Below, one piece after another: positions 1 through 6,612 of a stretch of 35,717 nt of DNA (position 1 is the first letter of the stretch; each line of letters starts with the position of its first letter). The position numbers and the translations under genes were made by a program. Location of the stretch: contig WFUN01000024.1 of the NCBI GenBank assembly GCA_015484905.1, forward strand, positions 1-35,717, written 5' to 3'. The DNA is from Hydrogenimonas sp. (lineage in GTDB: Bacteria; Campylobacterota; Campylobacteria; Campylobacterales; Hydrogenimonadaceae). The notes beneath the pieces were generated by a model, which saw only the letters and a program-made list of their open reading frames with translations, had not been told where the DNA came from and made no database searches.

Positions 1-67
1 AAAGCGGCGGTCTTGAAAACCGTTGAGGGTCACACCTCCCAGGGTTCGAATCCCTGTCCCCCGGCCA
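1..67 (+). tRNA. tRNA-Ser(UGA), 3' part, cut by window edge
   Basis: The window opens inside a class II tRNA. The anticodon loop CTTGAAA places TGA as anticodon. A variable arm, the GGTTCGAATCC T-arm, a 3' acceptor strand and an encoded CCA ending at 67 follow. The 5' acceptor strand and D-arm lie outside the window. The long variable arm and the anticodon both point to serine. A second serine tRNA follows about 70 bases later. Confidence 0.93.
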
Positions 68-134
68 CACAATATATTTTGAACCATGCATTTTTTCTAT
101 TAAAATGAATCGTTCAAGATAGCTCTTTGTTTTT

Positions 135-222
135 AGAGAGGTGGCCGAGTGGTCGAAGGCGCACGCCTGGAACGCGTGTGTGGCGTAAGCCACCGAGGGT
201 TCGAATCCCTTCCTCTCTGCCA
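135..222 (+). tRNA. tRNA-Ser(GGA)
   Basis: A complete class II tRNA. The acceptor strands AGAGAGG (135-141) and CCTCTCT (212-218) pair fully, followed by discriminator G219 and encoded CCA. The anticodon loop CTGGAAC gives GGA. A long variable arm (GTGTGGCGTAAGCCAC) is typical of serine tRNAs. It lies between the partial tRNA-Ser(UGA) and the SRP RNA, so the three may share a transcript. Confidence 0.96.
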
Positions 223-232
223 TTGATGACAT

Positions 233-266
233 GAGCGTTCAGTCAGTCGAGGCTGATTGAACGCTC
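233..266 (+). repeat. Strong stem-loop between tRNA-Ser and SRP RNA
   Basis: Two 14-base arms (233-246 and 253-266) pair completely with one G-U wobble around a 6-base loop. The following sequence, CTCTTCAGACC, is pyrimidine-rich but has no run of T, so it is not a clean intrinsic terminator. The right arm touches the predicted 5' end of the SRP RNA, which would suit an RNA-processing site separating the tRNA from the SRP RNA. The pairing is seen; the role is inferred. Confidence 0.6.
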
Positions 267-367
267 CTCTTCAGACCTGTGCAACGGCCTGACAGGACAC
301 CGGGTCAGGACGGGAACGTAGCAGCCCACCCTGTCTCGCCGGGTGCCGCAGTAATCTGGAGGGGAGT
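262..367 (+). ncRNA. ffs: Signal recognition particle RNA (4.5S, small bacterial type)
   Basis: The universal domain IV is present: TCAGG (305-309), a three-pair helix ACG/CGT (310-312 with 317-319) closed by a GGAA tetraloop (313-316), then AGCAG (320-324). These bases form the Ffh-binding internal loop and tip in all bacterial SRP RNAs. The ends, around 264-275 and 354-366, are complementary (CTCC..CAGA with TCTGGAGGGGAG) and close the long rod. About 100 nt is the normal length for the Alu-less form. It acts with Ffh/FtsY in co-translational membrane targeting. Exact ends are estimated; a T-rich stretch (368-376) follows and may terminate it. Confidence 0.88.
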
Positions 368-374
368 CTCTTTT

Positions 375-1070
375 CTATAAATTTCTAATATCAACAAAAC
401 TTCCGCTTTCGTATCTTTTTACCTCTTTAAGCGCCTCTACAATCCTTTTCGCAGCTTCCTTGGGTTTGAGTATGGAGCCATTTTTCAATCTTTTTACCGA
501 AGAATAGATATCTTCATCAGCGTTTTCGAAAATATAGCGTACCATAGGTGTATCAACCACTCCAGGAGCGAGCGAGACGATATGTGTTCGAGCCAGTTCT
601 GCGCTGTAAAGTTTAAGCAATGTGTTCAAAGCTGATTTTGAAATGGAGTAGCTTCCCCAGCCCCTGTTTGCATTTACCGCCGCACCCGATGAAATACCGA
701 CGATCTGCTCTATCTCTATATCCAGAGAAATCAATGTGTCTATTATGACTTTGTTGGCCCATACGTTCACTCTCAGGATATTTTCTATTTCATAAATCGG
801 GGTATTCTGCACATCTTTGATATCTCCCAGTATCCCGGCATTCAATATAACTATCTTAAATGATGATATCTCATTTATGAAATCGGAGAGTTTTACAGCA
901 ATCGATTCGGTCACTCTCAGGTCTAATGAAAGATAGGAAAAATGTTTGTGCTTAATGGCAGACTGCTCCTTTTTGCCGATTCCATAGACCGTATAGCCCA
1001 TATCCAGATATAGTTTTGCAAGAGCTTTACCTATACCGGAATTTGTACCTGTAATCAAGATTTTCTGCAT
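375..1070 (-). CDS. Short-chain dehydrogenase/reductase (SDR) family protein
   Basis: A 231-residue protein with the classical SDR layout. The Rossmann glycine motif TGTNSGIG is at residues 7-14, the NAG motif at 77-79, the active-site serine near 127-128, and the catalytic pair Y141/K145 (YSISK). A PG-x-VDT stretch (169-173) follows, as in many SDRs. It is expected to be a cytosolic NAD(P)(H)-dependent oxidoreductase; the substrate cannot be read from sequence. The start is supported by AAGGAG seven bases upstream of the ATG. It is monocistronic, converges on the SRP RNA, and diverges from hsp20. Confidence 0.9.
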   Translation of the reverse strand: MQKILITGTNSGIGKALAKLYLDMGYTVYGIGKKEQSAIKHKHFSYLSLDLRVTESIAVKLSDFINEISSFKIVILNAGILGDIKDVQNTPIYEIENILRVNVWANKVIIDTLISLDIEIEQIVGISSGAAVNANRGWGSYSISKSALNTLLKLYSAELARTHIVSLAPGVVDTPMVRYIFENADEDIYSSVKRLKNGSILKPKEAAKRIVEALKEVKRYESGSFVDIRNL

Positions 1071-1160
1071 ATAAGGACTCCTTGAATTGAATGGTATCGG
1101 ATTTTATCGGAACTTTGGCAGTCGAGTTAAAGAGAAATTTTCAAATGACCTATAAAAAAA

Positions 1161-1181
1161 CTTGACATAACTTATATCAAG
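1161..1181 (+). promoter_or_regulatory. HAIR-like HspR operator overlapping the hsp20 promoter
   Basis: An inverted repeat CTTGA-N11-TCAAG is present with inner ATA/TAT symmetry. The HAIR element bound by HspR has the published consensus CTTGAGT-N7-ACTCAAG. Here the outer five bases on each side match exactly and the total length of 21 is the same. The site covers the -35 box and spacer of the promoter at 1162-1191, where a bound repressor would block RNA polymerase. HspR control of heat-shock genes is known in Helicobacter and Campylobacter. Confidence 0.7.
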
Positions 1182-1191
1182 CCGATATAAT
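1162..1191 (+). promoter_or_regulatory. Sigma70 promoter of hsp20
   Basis: TTGACA at 1162-1167 and TATAAT at 1186-1191 are both exact consensus, with an 18-base spacer. Transcription should begin near 1198, leaving a short leader with the ribosome site AAAAAGGAGG at 1205-1214. Confidence 0.85.
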
Positions 1192-1219
1192 AACATAAAC
1201 CATGAAAAAGGAGGTTATT

Positions 1220-1660
1220 ATGTTGGTTACAAAGTTCGATCCGTTCGCTGAAATCCGTGAACTGGAAAAACGCCTGTTGGGAGCGGTAGATTTGCCGACA
1301 GAGGGGAACAAAGAGGTCGTAAACGCGTTCGTTCCGAGCGTAAATACGAGAGAAGATGAAAATGCCTATATTGTGGAAGTGGATCTTCCTGGAGTAAAAA
1401 AAGAGGATATAAAGGTCAATATCGATCAGGAAAAACGTACTCTTACCATTTCCGGTGAACGAAAGTTCGAAAAAGAGGTAAAAAAAGATGACTATTACAA
1501 GATAGAGTCGAGCTATGGCAAATTTATGAGAACATTCTCTCTTCCGGAAAACGTCGATATCGAAAATATCGATGCAAAAACTGAAGAGGGAGTTTTGCAC
1601 ATTACGTTGCCCAAGATCAAAAAAGAGGAAAAAGAGGTCAAAGAGATTCCCGTAAAATAA
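1220..1660 (+). CDS. Hsp20/alpha-crystallin family small heat-shock protein
   Basis: A 146-residue small heat-shock protein, an ATP-independent holdase that binds unfolding proteins in the cytosol. The alpha-crystallin domain begins near residue 40 (VNTREDENAYIVEVDLPGV). It contains the family signature A-x-x-x-x-G-V-L-x-I-x-x-P in AKTEEGVLHITLPK. The tail has an I-x-V type motif (EIPVK) used in oligomer assembly. An upstream in-frame ATG at 1202 sits inside the AAGGAGG ribosome site, so the ATG at 1220, six bases after that site, is the better start. A HAIR-like operator over its promoter suggests HspR repression and heat induction. A terminator follows directly. Confidence 0.95.
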   Translation: MLVTKFDPFAEIRELEKRLLGAVDLPTEGNKEVVNAFVPSVNTREDENAYIVEVDLPGVKKEDIKVNIDQEKRTLTISGERKFEKEVKKDDYYKIESSYGKFMRTFSLPENVDIENIDAKTEEGVLHITLPKIKKEEKEVKEIPVK

Positions 1661-1698
1661 GCTAAGAGGCCTTTGGGCCTCTTAGGCATCCTTTTTCA
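1661..1698 (+). terminator. Intrinsic terminator of hsp20
   Basis: A perfect stem pairs 1662-1671 with 1676-1685 (CTAAGAGGCC / GGCCTCTTAG) over a 4-base loop. A T-rich tail (CCTTTTTCAATTTT) follows. It starts immediately after the hsp20 stop codon and separates hsp20 from thiG. Confidence 0.9.
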
Positions 1699-1727
1699 AT
1701 TTTCTGCAAGTCCCCCTATGTTATAAA

Positions 1728-1749
1728 TCTCCTAAATACAATTAGGAGA
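1728..1749 (+). promoter_or_regulatory. Palindrome covering the thiG ribosome-binding site
   Basis: A perfect 8-base inverted repeat (TCTCCTAA / TTAGGAGA) with a 6-base loop is present. Its right arm contains AGGAG (1744-1748), the ribosome site for the ATG at 1756. A -10-like TATAAA lies just left at 1724-1729. If transcription starts before 1728 the mRNA hairpin would hide the ribosome site; if it starts inside, the palindrome is more likely a DNA operator. No TPP riboswitch (THI box) features are seen. Confidence 0.5.
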
Positions 1750-1755
1750 CTCTTC

Positions 1756-2535
1756 ATGAGCGATATTCTCAAGATAGGTGATTATGAATTTACGAGCCGG
1801 CTTATAGTAGGAAGCGGAAAATATGCGGATTTTCAAACAACAAAAGATGCCACTCTTGCAAGCGGGGCAGAGATGATAACTGTGGCGGTCCGACGGGTAA
1901 ACATTACCAATCCGGACGAAGAGAATCTGATGGACTATTTTAAAGATACAAATGTCAAATTTCTTCCAAATAGTGCAGGATGCACTACTTCCGATGAAGC
2001 TGTTACTCTCTTTAGATTGACTCGTGAAGCGACCGGAATAGACCTTATCAAACTTGAAGTAATCGGAGATACCAAAAAGACACTGTATCCTGATGTTCTG
2101 GAGACTGTCAAAGCCTGTGAAGTACTTTCAAAAGAGGGTTTTACGGTAATGGCTTATACAAACGACGATCCGATAATCGCAAAACGTCTTGAAGATGCGG
2201 GAGCTGCTGCCGTAATGCCTCTTGCCGCTCCCATTGGAAGTGGATTGGGAGTACAAAACAGGTATAATGTAGTATTCGTCCGCGAAGCAGTAAGTGTTCC
2301 GGTTATTGTGGATGCGGGAATAGGGCAGGCAAGTGATGCAGCTGCTGCCATGGAGCTTGGAGCCGATGCCGTATTGACAAATACGGCCATAGCCCAGGCA
2401 AGAGAGCCGATCGTGATGGCTGAAGCCATGAAACATGCGGTAATAGCCGGACGAATGAGTTATTTGGCTGGCCGTATACCAAAAAGGCCATATGCGACGG
2501 CCTCAAGCCCGGCAAACGGAATGATTCAGTTATAA
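1756..2535 (+). CDS. thiG: Thiazole synthase ThiG
   Basis: This 259-residue protein matches ThiG along its length. ThiG makes the thiazole phosphate ring of thiamine from deoxyxylulose 5-phosphate, dehydroglycine and the ThiS thiocarboxylate. The opening [17 protein letters not shown] is characteristic. The Schiff-base lysine is K99 in IKLEVIGD. Phosphate-binding glycine motifs occur at APIGSGLG and DAGIG, with [11 protein letters not shown] near the end. It is a cytosolic TIM barrel of typical length. Other thi genes are not adjacent; hsp20 ends upstream with its own terminator, so thiG has its own promoter region. Confidence 0.97.
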   Translation: MSDILKIGDYEFTSRLIVGSGKYADFQTTKDATLASGAEMITVAVRRVNITNPDEENLMDYFKDTNVKFLPNSAGCTTSDEAVTLFRLTREATGIDLIKLEVIGDTKKTLYPDVLETVKACEVLSKEGFTVMAYTNDDPIIAKRLEDAGAAAVMPLAAPIGSGLGVQNRYNVVFVREAVSVPVIVDAGIGQASDAAAAMELGADAVLTNTAIAQAREPIVMAEAMKHAVIAGRMSYLAGRIPKRPYATASSPANGMIQL

Positions 2536-2566
2536 TTTATCGACCCAAAACACAGAAGGATGAGTC

Positions 2567-3004
2567 ATGCAATTCAATGGACTTGGAGAGCAGCAAAAGT
2601 TTCATAAATGGATCGAAAGCAGCCATGCAAAGGTGTACGTGGATCGTGAACTTTACAGATTGAAAAGATATGGCAGCCCGGTGACCATGGGTATGTATCG
2701 CTGTGCTGATCCTCTTTTTGAGGAAAAGTTCCGTTATTACAGCCGCAAAACAGATCATCTCATTCCATTGGCCGAGGAGCATTTTCTGTTTCTTTTCGAC
2801 CATACCGAAATTTCGGGAGCGATAAAAGCGACTGAAAATTTAATGCTGCATATGGAACTGGCAAAAGAAAAAGATCGTGTAGCGCTTACCCAGCTAAGAG
2901 AAGAGGATAGTCTCGAAGCAGCATTTAAAAGACTTCTGATGCTGTTTGTAATAGCCAGCCGCAGTAAAGAGACCATTGTAGACGACTCATATCTTATGCG
3001 CTAA
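2567..3004 (+). CDS. Hypothetical protein, possibly a degenerate GGDEF-like domain
   Basis: A 145-residue soluble protein with no signal peptide or membrane segment. I cannot assign it to a family with confidence. The pattern RELYRLKRYGSPVTMGMYR, followed after a helix by DHLIPLAEEHFLFLFDHTE and an Ala/Glu-rich helix, resembles the layout of GGDEF domains. The GG[DE]EF signature itself is absent (LAEEHF stands in its place), so diguanylate cyclase activity is not expected. The start has GAAGGA upstream. It sits 31 bases after thiG on the same strand and may be co-transcribed. The last third is a long charged helix. Confidence 0.7.
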   Translation: MQFNGLGEQQKFHKWIESSHAKVYVDRELYRLKRYGSPVTMGMYRCADPLFEEKFRYYSRKTDHLIPLAEEHFLFLFDHTEISGAIKATENLMLHMELAKEKDRVALTQLREEDSLEAAFKRLLMLFVIASRSKETIVDDSYLMR

Positions 3005-3015
3005 AAGGCCTCTTG

Positions 3016-4362
3016 TCAGATCTTCAATACTCCCATCAGATTGAGCATCATGAATACAAGTGCGATAGGAGCGACATAACGTATACTGAAATACCATAAG
3101 TTAAAAAATGTTTTTCCCATCTCATGCTCCAGTGCGGCTCTTACTCTCTCTTTTTGTAAAATATAACCTGCAAAAATGGCTATCAAAAGCCCACCCACCG
3201 GCAGCAGTATGGAGTCGGTGGTATATTCCAGGATATCGAACAGCGGTTTACCTCCTATCGAGAAAACCTCTCCCCATCTATTCGTATAGCTTAGAAGCGC
3301 GCCTATGCCGACGATGTAGTATAGCAAACCCGCTGTAAATACCGCTTTTAAACGTGTTGTATCGAATTTGTCTATAAAATACTGAACTACCGGTTCAACC
3401 AAAGATATAGCCGAGGTTAGACCTGCGAATGAGAGAGCCAGAAAGAAAAGCAGTGCCAGGAAAGTACCCAGATATCCTAAGTTGGAGAGGACTACAGGCA
3501 AGGATATGAAGACAAGCCCAGGCCCCTGGGTCGGCGGGGAACCTTCCTGGAATAAAAAAGTATATATTACAAGTCCGGCTACGAGGGCTATAAGAGTATC
3601 CATTAAAGTTACGATGAGTGCGGTTTTGGTTATGCTTGCATTTTTTGGCAGTGATGCGGCGTAAGTCATAATTGCTCCCATCCCGAGTGAAAGAGTGAAA
3701 AAAGAGTGGCCTATGGCTCTGACTATAGCTTCTGAATCCAGCCTGCTCCAGTCAGGTTCGAACATAAATGAGAACGCTTTTGAAAATCCTTCGAGATTGA
3801 ATGCATAGACCAGCATCCCAAAAAGTATGACCATTAGAGCCGGCATTAAAATCAGATTTATCTTTTCGATACCCCTTTTGATGCCTCGATATACAATGTA
3901 CGTTACTATGAGTGTCGCAACTGTGTGCCAGAATATCTGTATTCCCGCTTCATTTGTTACAAGGTTGTCAAAAGTTTTTTTGGCGGCATCCGTTGAATCG
4001 GGAAGAGTTTCCAGAAGTTTGAAGAGGTAGTAAAATATCCATCCGATTACTATTGAATAGAAAGTCATGATGATCAAACCGTTAAACCCCATAAAACCGG
4101 CATATTTCCACCCTTTTTTGTCGGGCGGGGCAAGGCGCTCGAAACTGCCTACCGTATCGCGCCGCCCAAGAGCACCGATTAACATTTCTGCCACCATAAC
4201 CGAAAAGCCGACAAAAAATATGGTAATCAGATATACAAGAACAAAAGCTCCTCCGCCATACTCTCCTGTCATATAGGGAAATTTCCATATATTTCCCAGC
4301 CCCACAGCCGATCCGGCTGCAGCCATAATGAACCCAGTCCGACTGAATTGTGCAATTTTCAT
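3016..4362 (-). CDS. Sodium-dependent transporter, neurotransmitter:sodium symporter (NSS) family
   Basis: A 448-residue polytopic inner-membrane protein. The first helix carries the NSS sodium/substrate-binding signature GSAVGLGNIWKFPY (near residues 17-30), followed by GGGAFVLVYL. About eleven hydrophobic segments are visible, consistent with bacterial NSS members such as LeuT, TnaT and MhsT, which import amino acids with Na+. The substrate is not readable from sequence. It is a single gene, convergent with the hypothetical gene at 2567-3004 and divergent from the tRNA cluster. The start ATG gives MKIAQFSRTGF, a normal family start. Confidence 0.94.
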   Translation of the reverse strand: MKIAQFSRTGFIMAAAGSAVGLGNIWKFPYMTGEYGGGAFVLVYLITIFFVGFSVMVAEMLIGALGRRDTVGSFERLAPPDKKGWKYAGFMGFNGLIIMTFYSIVIGWIFYYLFKLLETLPDSTDAAKKTFDNLVTNEAGIQIFWHTVATLIVTYIVYRGIKRGIEKINLILMPALMVILFGMLVYAFNLEGFSKAFSFMFEPDWSRLDSEAIVRAIGHSFFTLSLGMGAIMTYAASLPKNASITKTALIVTLMDTLIALVAGLVIYTFLFQEGSPPTQGPGLVFISLPVVLSNLGYLGTFLALLFFLALSFAGLTSAISLVEPVVQYFIDKFDTTRLKAVFTAGLLYYIVGIGALLSYTNRWGEVFSIGGKPLFDILEYTTDSILLPVGGLLIAIFAGYILQKERVRAALEHEMGKTFFNLWYFSIRYVAPIALVFMMLNLMGVLKI

Positions 4363-4424
4363 AAAACTTGAGCCTTTCGCATATGGGGAATTTAAACCGA
4401 AAACTGCGCAATTATATCATTTTG

Positions 4425-4453
4425 TTGACAAGGAAAATCTTTTAGACTATAAT
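4425..4453 (+). promoter_or_regulatory. Consensus sigma70 promoter of the tRNA cluster
   Basis: TTGACA (4425-4430) and TATAAT (4448-4453) are both exact, with a 17-base spacer, the optimal arrangement. Transcription should begin near 4460, about ten bases before tRNA-Pro. This is the best sigma70 promoter in the window and suits a stable-RNA operon. Confidence 0.92.
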
Positions 4454-4469
4454 TGCAATCCACTTTTGA

Positions 4470-4547
4470 CGGGGTGTAGCGCAGCCTGGTTAGCGCACCT
4501 GGTTTGGGACCAGGGGGTCGAAGGTTCGAATCCTTTCACCCCGACCA
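4470..4547 (+). tRNA. tRNA-Pro(UGG)
   Basis: Acceptor strands CGGGGTG and CACCCCG (4537-4543) pair fully; discriminator A and encoded CCA follow. The anticodon loop TTTGGGA gives TGG. It is the first of five tRNAs downstream of the consensus promoter. Confidence 0.97.
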
Positions 4548-4578
4548 TTGGTAAGAGATTTCATTAAAAAATTGATAT

Positions 4579-4656
4579 GGTGGGTGTAGCTCAGTCGGTT
4601 AGAGCGCCAGATTGTGGCTCTGGAGGTCGCCGGTTCGATTCCGGTCATCCACCCCA
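4579..4656 (+). tRNA. tRNA-His(GUG)
   Basis: The acceptor GTGGGTG pairs with CATCCAC, with the extra 5' G (4579) opposite C73 that marks histidine tRNAs. The anticodon loop ATTGTGG gives GTG. An encoded CCA ends at 4656. Confidence 0.97.
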
Positions 4657-4732
4657 TCGTAGATAGTGATAGATATAACCGGCTGCCTGGAGAGTAGGTG
4701 GTTTTTATATTATTTAATAAATTAAAAGGTGT

Positions 4733-4809
4733 GCGCCCGTAGCTCAATTGGATAGAGCGACGGACTTCGGATCCGTAGGCTGGGGGTTCGACTCCTCCCG
4801 GGCGCGCCA
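4733..4809 (+). tRNA. tRNA-Arg(UCG)
   Basis: Acceptor GCGCCCG pairs with CGGGCGC (4799-4805), then discriminator G and CCA. The anticodon stem ACGGA/TCCGT frames the loop CTTCGGA, with anticodon TCG. Confidence 0.97.
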
Positions 4810-4821
4810 GCTTTCTATTGT

Positions 4822-4898
4822 GCGCCTATAGCTCAGCTGGATAGAGCAACGGCCTTCTAAGCCGTAGGTCTCAGGTTCGAATCCTGATGGGCGTACCA
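4822..4898 (+). tRNA. tRNA-Arg(UCU)
   Basis: Acceptor GCGCCTA pairs with TGGGCGT through two G-U wobbles, then A and CCA. The anticodon stem CGGC/GCCG frames CTTCTAA, with anticodon TCT. It lies 12 bases after tRNA-Arg(UCG). Confidence 0.96.
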
Positions 4899-4963
4899 TA
4901 CGGAAAACGGAAAGCTGAAAGCGGAGAACAGATAATTTTTTTTCCGTTGTCAGTCTGCTGCAT

Positions 4964-5048
4964 GCGGACGTGGTGGAATTGGTAGACACGCCAGACTTAG
5001 GATCTGGTGCCGCAAGGTGTGGAGGTTCAAGTCCTCTCGTCCGCACCA
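4964..5048 (+). tRNA. tRNA-Leu(UAG)
   Basis: A class II tRNA with acceptor GCGGACG/CGTCCGC, a long variable arm (TGCCGCAAGGTGT), discriminator A and encoded CCA. The anticodon stem CCAGA/TCTGG frames CTTAGGA, with anticodon TAG. It is the last of the five clustered tRNAs. Confidence 0.97.
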
Positions 5049-5189
5049 CTTCAAACCTTGATTACTCAAATTTTCGATTACTCCTCTCTCATTTCGGATT
5101 AAACAGTACCCTGAGTCGTGTATATCTGATATTTCGATCTTCTTCTGCCTCTATATGTGTTTACAAACAAAGATATGTCTATTAGAAAC

Positions 5190-5204
5190 TGATGATCATT
5201 ATCA
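5190..5204 (+). promoter_or_regulatory. Fur box 1 upstream of the porin gene
   Basis: TGATGATCATTATCA matches the 7-1-7 Fur consensus TGATAATNATTATCA at 13 of 14 informative positions. It lies 59 bases upstream of a second Fur box, measured centre to centre. Two sites are common at tightly iron-repressed promoters. Confidence 0.75.
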
Positions 5205-5248
5205 AAATGTTACAAAAAGTGGCATTCTCGAATATGCAATGTGTATAT

Positions 5249-5263
5249 TGATAACGATTATCA
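5249..5263 (+). promoter_or_regulatory. Fur box 2 overlapping the porin promoter
   Basis: TGATAACGATTATCA matches TGATAATNATTATCA at 13 of 14 informative positions. It sits just upstream of -10-like TATACT sequences at 5279-5284 and 5284-5289, so it covers the expected -35 region. Iron-loaded Fur should repress the porin and the genes behind it. Confidence 0.82.
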
Positions 5264-5326
5264 TAGTTAGTGGCATTTTATACTATACTTTCTTCGTATG
5301 ACTCAAACCAATCAGGAGATTACAGA

Positions 5327-6568
5327 ATGAAAAAGATACCACTTTCGTTAGTTGCGACAGTTATTGTTGGAGTATCCCTTCATGCGGATGAATTGAGCGA
5401 GCTTAAAGCAAAAATTATTGAGCTTCAGGAAAAAACCGATGCTTTGATCGATGAAACATCCGATTTGAAAACAGGATTCAGTCATACAACGGTTGAGGTG
5501 GACGCTTCTCAAAATGGAATGGGGCCAGCCGCTTCGAAGGTATACTATTCAAAATCACCTCTATCTATCGGCGGATATGGTGAAATGTACTGGGCATCTG
5601 AGGATAAAAGAGGTGAAAGAGCATATGCGGACGTCTATCGATTTGTGCCGTATATAGGCTATAAATTTTCCGACGAGATAATTCTTAACAGTGAATTGGA
5701 GTTTGAACATGGAGGCGAAGAGGTCGCTATAGAGTTTATGTATCTCGATTTTCTGTTTAACAGATCGTTCAATATTCAAGCGGGCAATCTTCTTGTTCCA
5801 ATGGGTTTGGTCAACCGCCGACATGAACCTACGCTTTTCAATACGATTCAAAGACCAGATGTGGAAAAATACATTATTCCATCTACATGGCACGAGAATG
5901 GTGTAGTAGTCTATGGCTCCATAGGAGAGAGCGGATTCAGCTACAGTGCCGGTATCATCAATGGATTGAATCTAAAAAATATAAGTAATGATGGGGTTAC
6001 ACAGCCATCGAAAAACTGGATAAAAAACGGAAGAATAGGTTCGCAGAACAAAGGGCCAATGGAGCGTGTGGCTTTTGTCGGGAGAGTAGACTATACCGGC
6101 AGAAACGGAGTGTTGTTGGGAAGTTCCGTATATTATGGTGGCGCTGCACAGGGAGATCCGAATGGGGTCAATGCACTGATTTACGATATTCATGCACTTT
6201 ATGAAAAGGAGGGTTTTAAACTCAAAGCTCTCTACACTGCACTCACTCTTGACGGTGCAGAAAAGATCGGGCCGAGATCGGCAAAAAGTGCGGAGGGGTA
6301 CTTTATAAACATGGAATACGATATTTTGGCAAGCAAAAATACGTCCAAAAGAGTGCCTCTTTTCGTCCAATATGAAAGCTACGATCCGGTTTCATCCGTT
6401 GTCAGCGGTGCACGTCCGGATCTGGAACAGACGAATATTACGGTAGGTGTAAACTTTTTTCCGCATGAACAGGTTGTGCTCAAAGCTGATTATGTCTTTA
6501 CAAATTACAATGATGCCAATAGCGAAGACTTCAACACATTTAGCGTAGGTATGGGATTTATTTTCTAA
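5327..6568 (+). CDS. Fur-box-associated outer-membrane porin-like beta-barrel protein
   Basis: The 413-residue product begins with a signal peptide (MKKIPLSLVATVIVGVSLHA, cleavage before DELSELK). A short coiled-coil segment (about residues 21-50) follows, as in trimeric porins. The rest is rich in alternating aromatic/polar strands, and the chain ends in an aromatic residue (SVGMGFIF), the usual outer-membrane barrel signal. The upstream in-frame GTG at 5270 lies within the promoter, while the ATG at 5327 follows AGGAG, so 5327 is used. Two Fur boxes precede it. Its partner genes suggest it passes iron or a ferric complex, or supports electron exchange; substrate specificity cannot be read from sequence. 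Confidence 0.88.
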   Translation: MKKIPLSLVATVIVGVSLHADELSELKAKIIELQEKTDALIDETSDLKTGFSHTTVEVDASQNGMGPAASKVYYSKSPLSIGGYGEMYWASEDKRGERAYADVYRFVPYIGYKFSDEIILNSELEFEHGGEEVAIEFMYLDFLFNRSFNIQAGNLLVPMGLVNRRHEPTLFNTIQRPDVEKYIIPSTWHENGVVVYGSIGESGFSYSAGIINGLNLKNISNDGVTQPSKNWIKNGRIGSQNKGPMERVAFVGRVDYTGRNGVLLGSSVYYGGAAQGDPNGVNALIYDIHALYEKEGFKLKALYTALTLDGAEKIGPRSAKSAEGYFINMEYDILASKNTSKRVPLFVQYESYDPVSSVVSGARPDLEQTNITVGVNFFPHEQVVLKADYVFTNYNDANSEDFNTFSVGMGFIF

Positions 6569-6612
6569 ATGTCTCTTTATTGTGCAGAGTATAGTGACAT
6601 ATTGCAGGAAAG

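Noticed and set aside
1172-1600. A 142-residue minus-strand frame
   Set aside because: It overlaps hsp20 entirely and has no ribosome site; its Phe/Ile-rich sequence mirrors Lys/Glu codons.
1700-1755. TPP riboswitch before thiG
   Set aside because: The 56-base space is too short and lacks the conserved THI-box bases (such as CTGAGA).
4490-5049. Two minus-strand open frames (85 and 101 residues) across the tRNA cluster
   Set aside because: They are antisense translations of tRNA genes. The strings RIRTFDPLVPNQVR and SGFEPETYGLEGRCS are the well-known false proteins produced this way.
5270-5326. Upstream GTG start of the porin gene
   Set aside because: It lies on the promoter -10 region, lacks a ribosome site and would bury the signal peptide.
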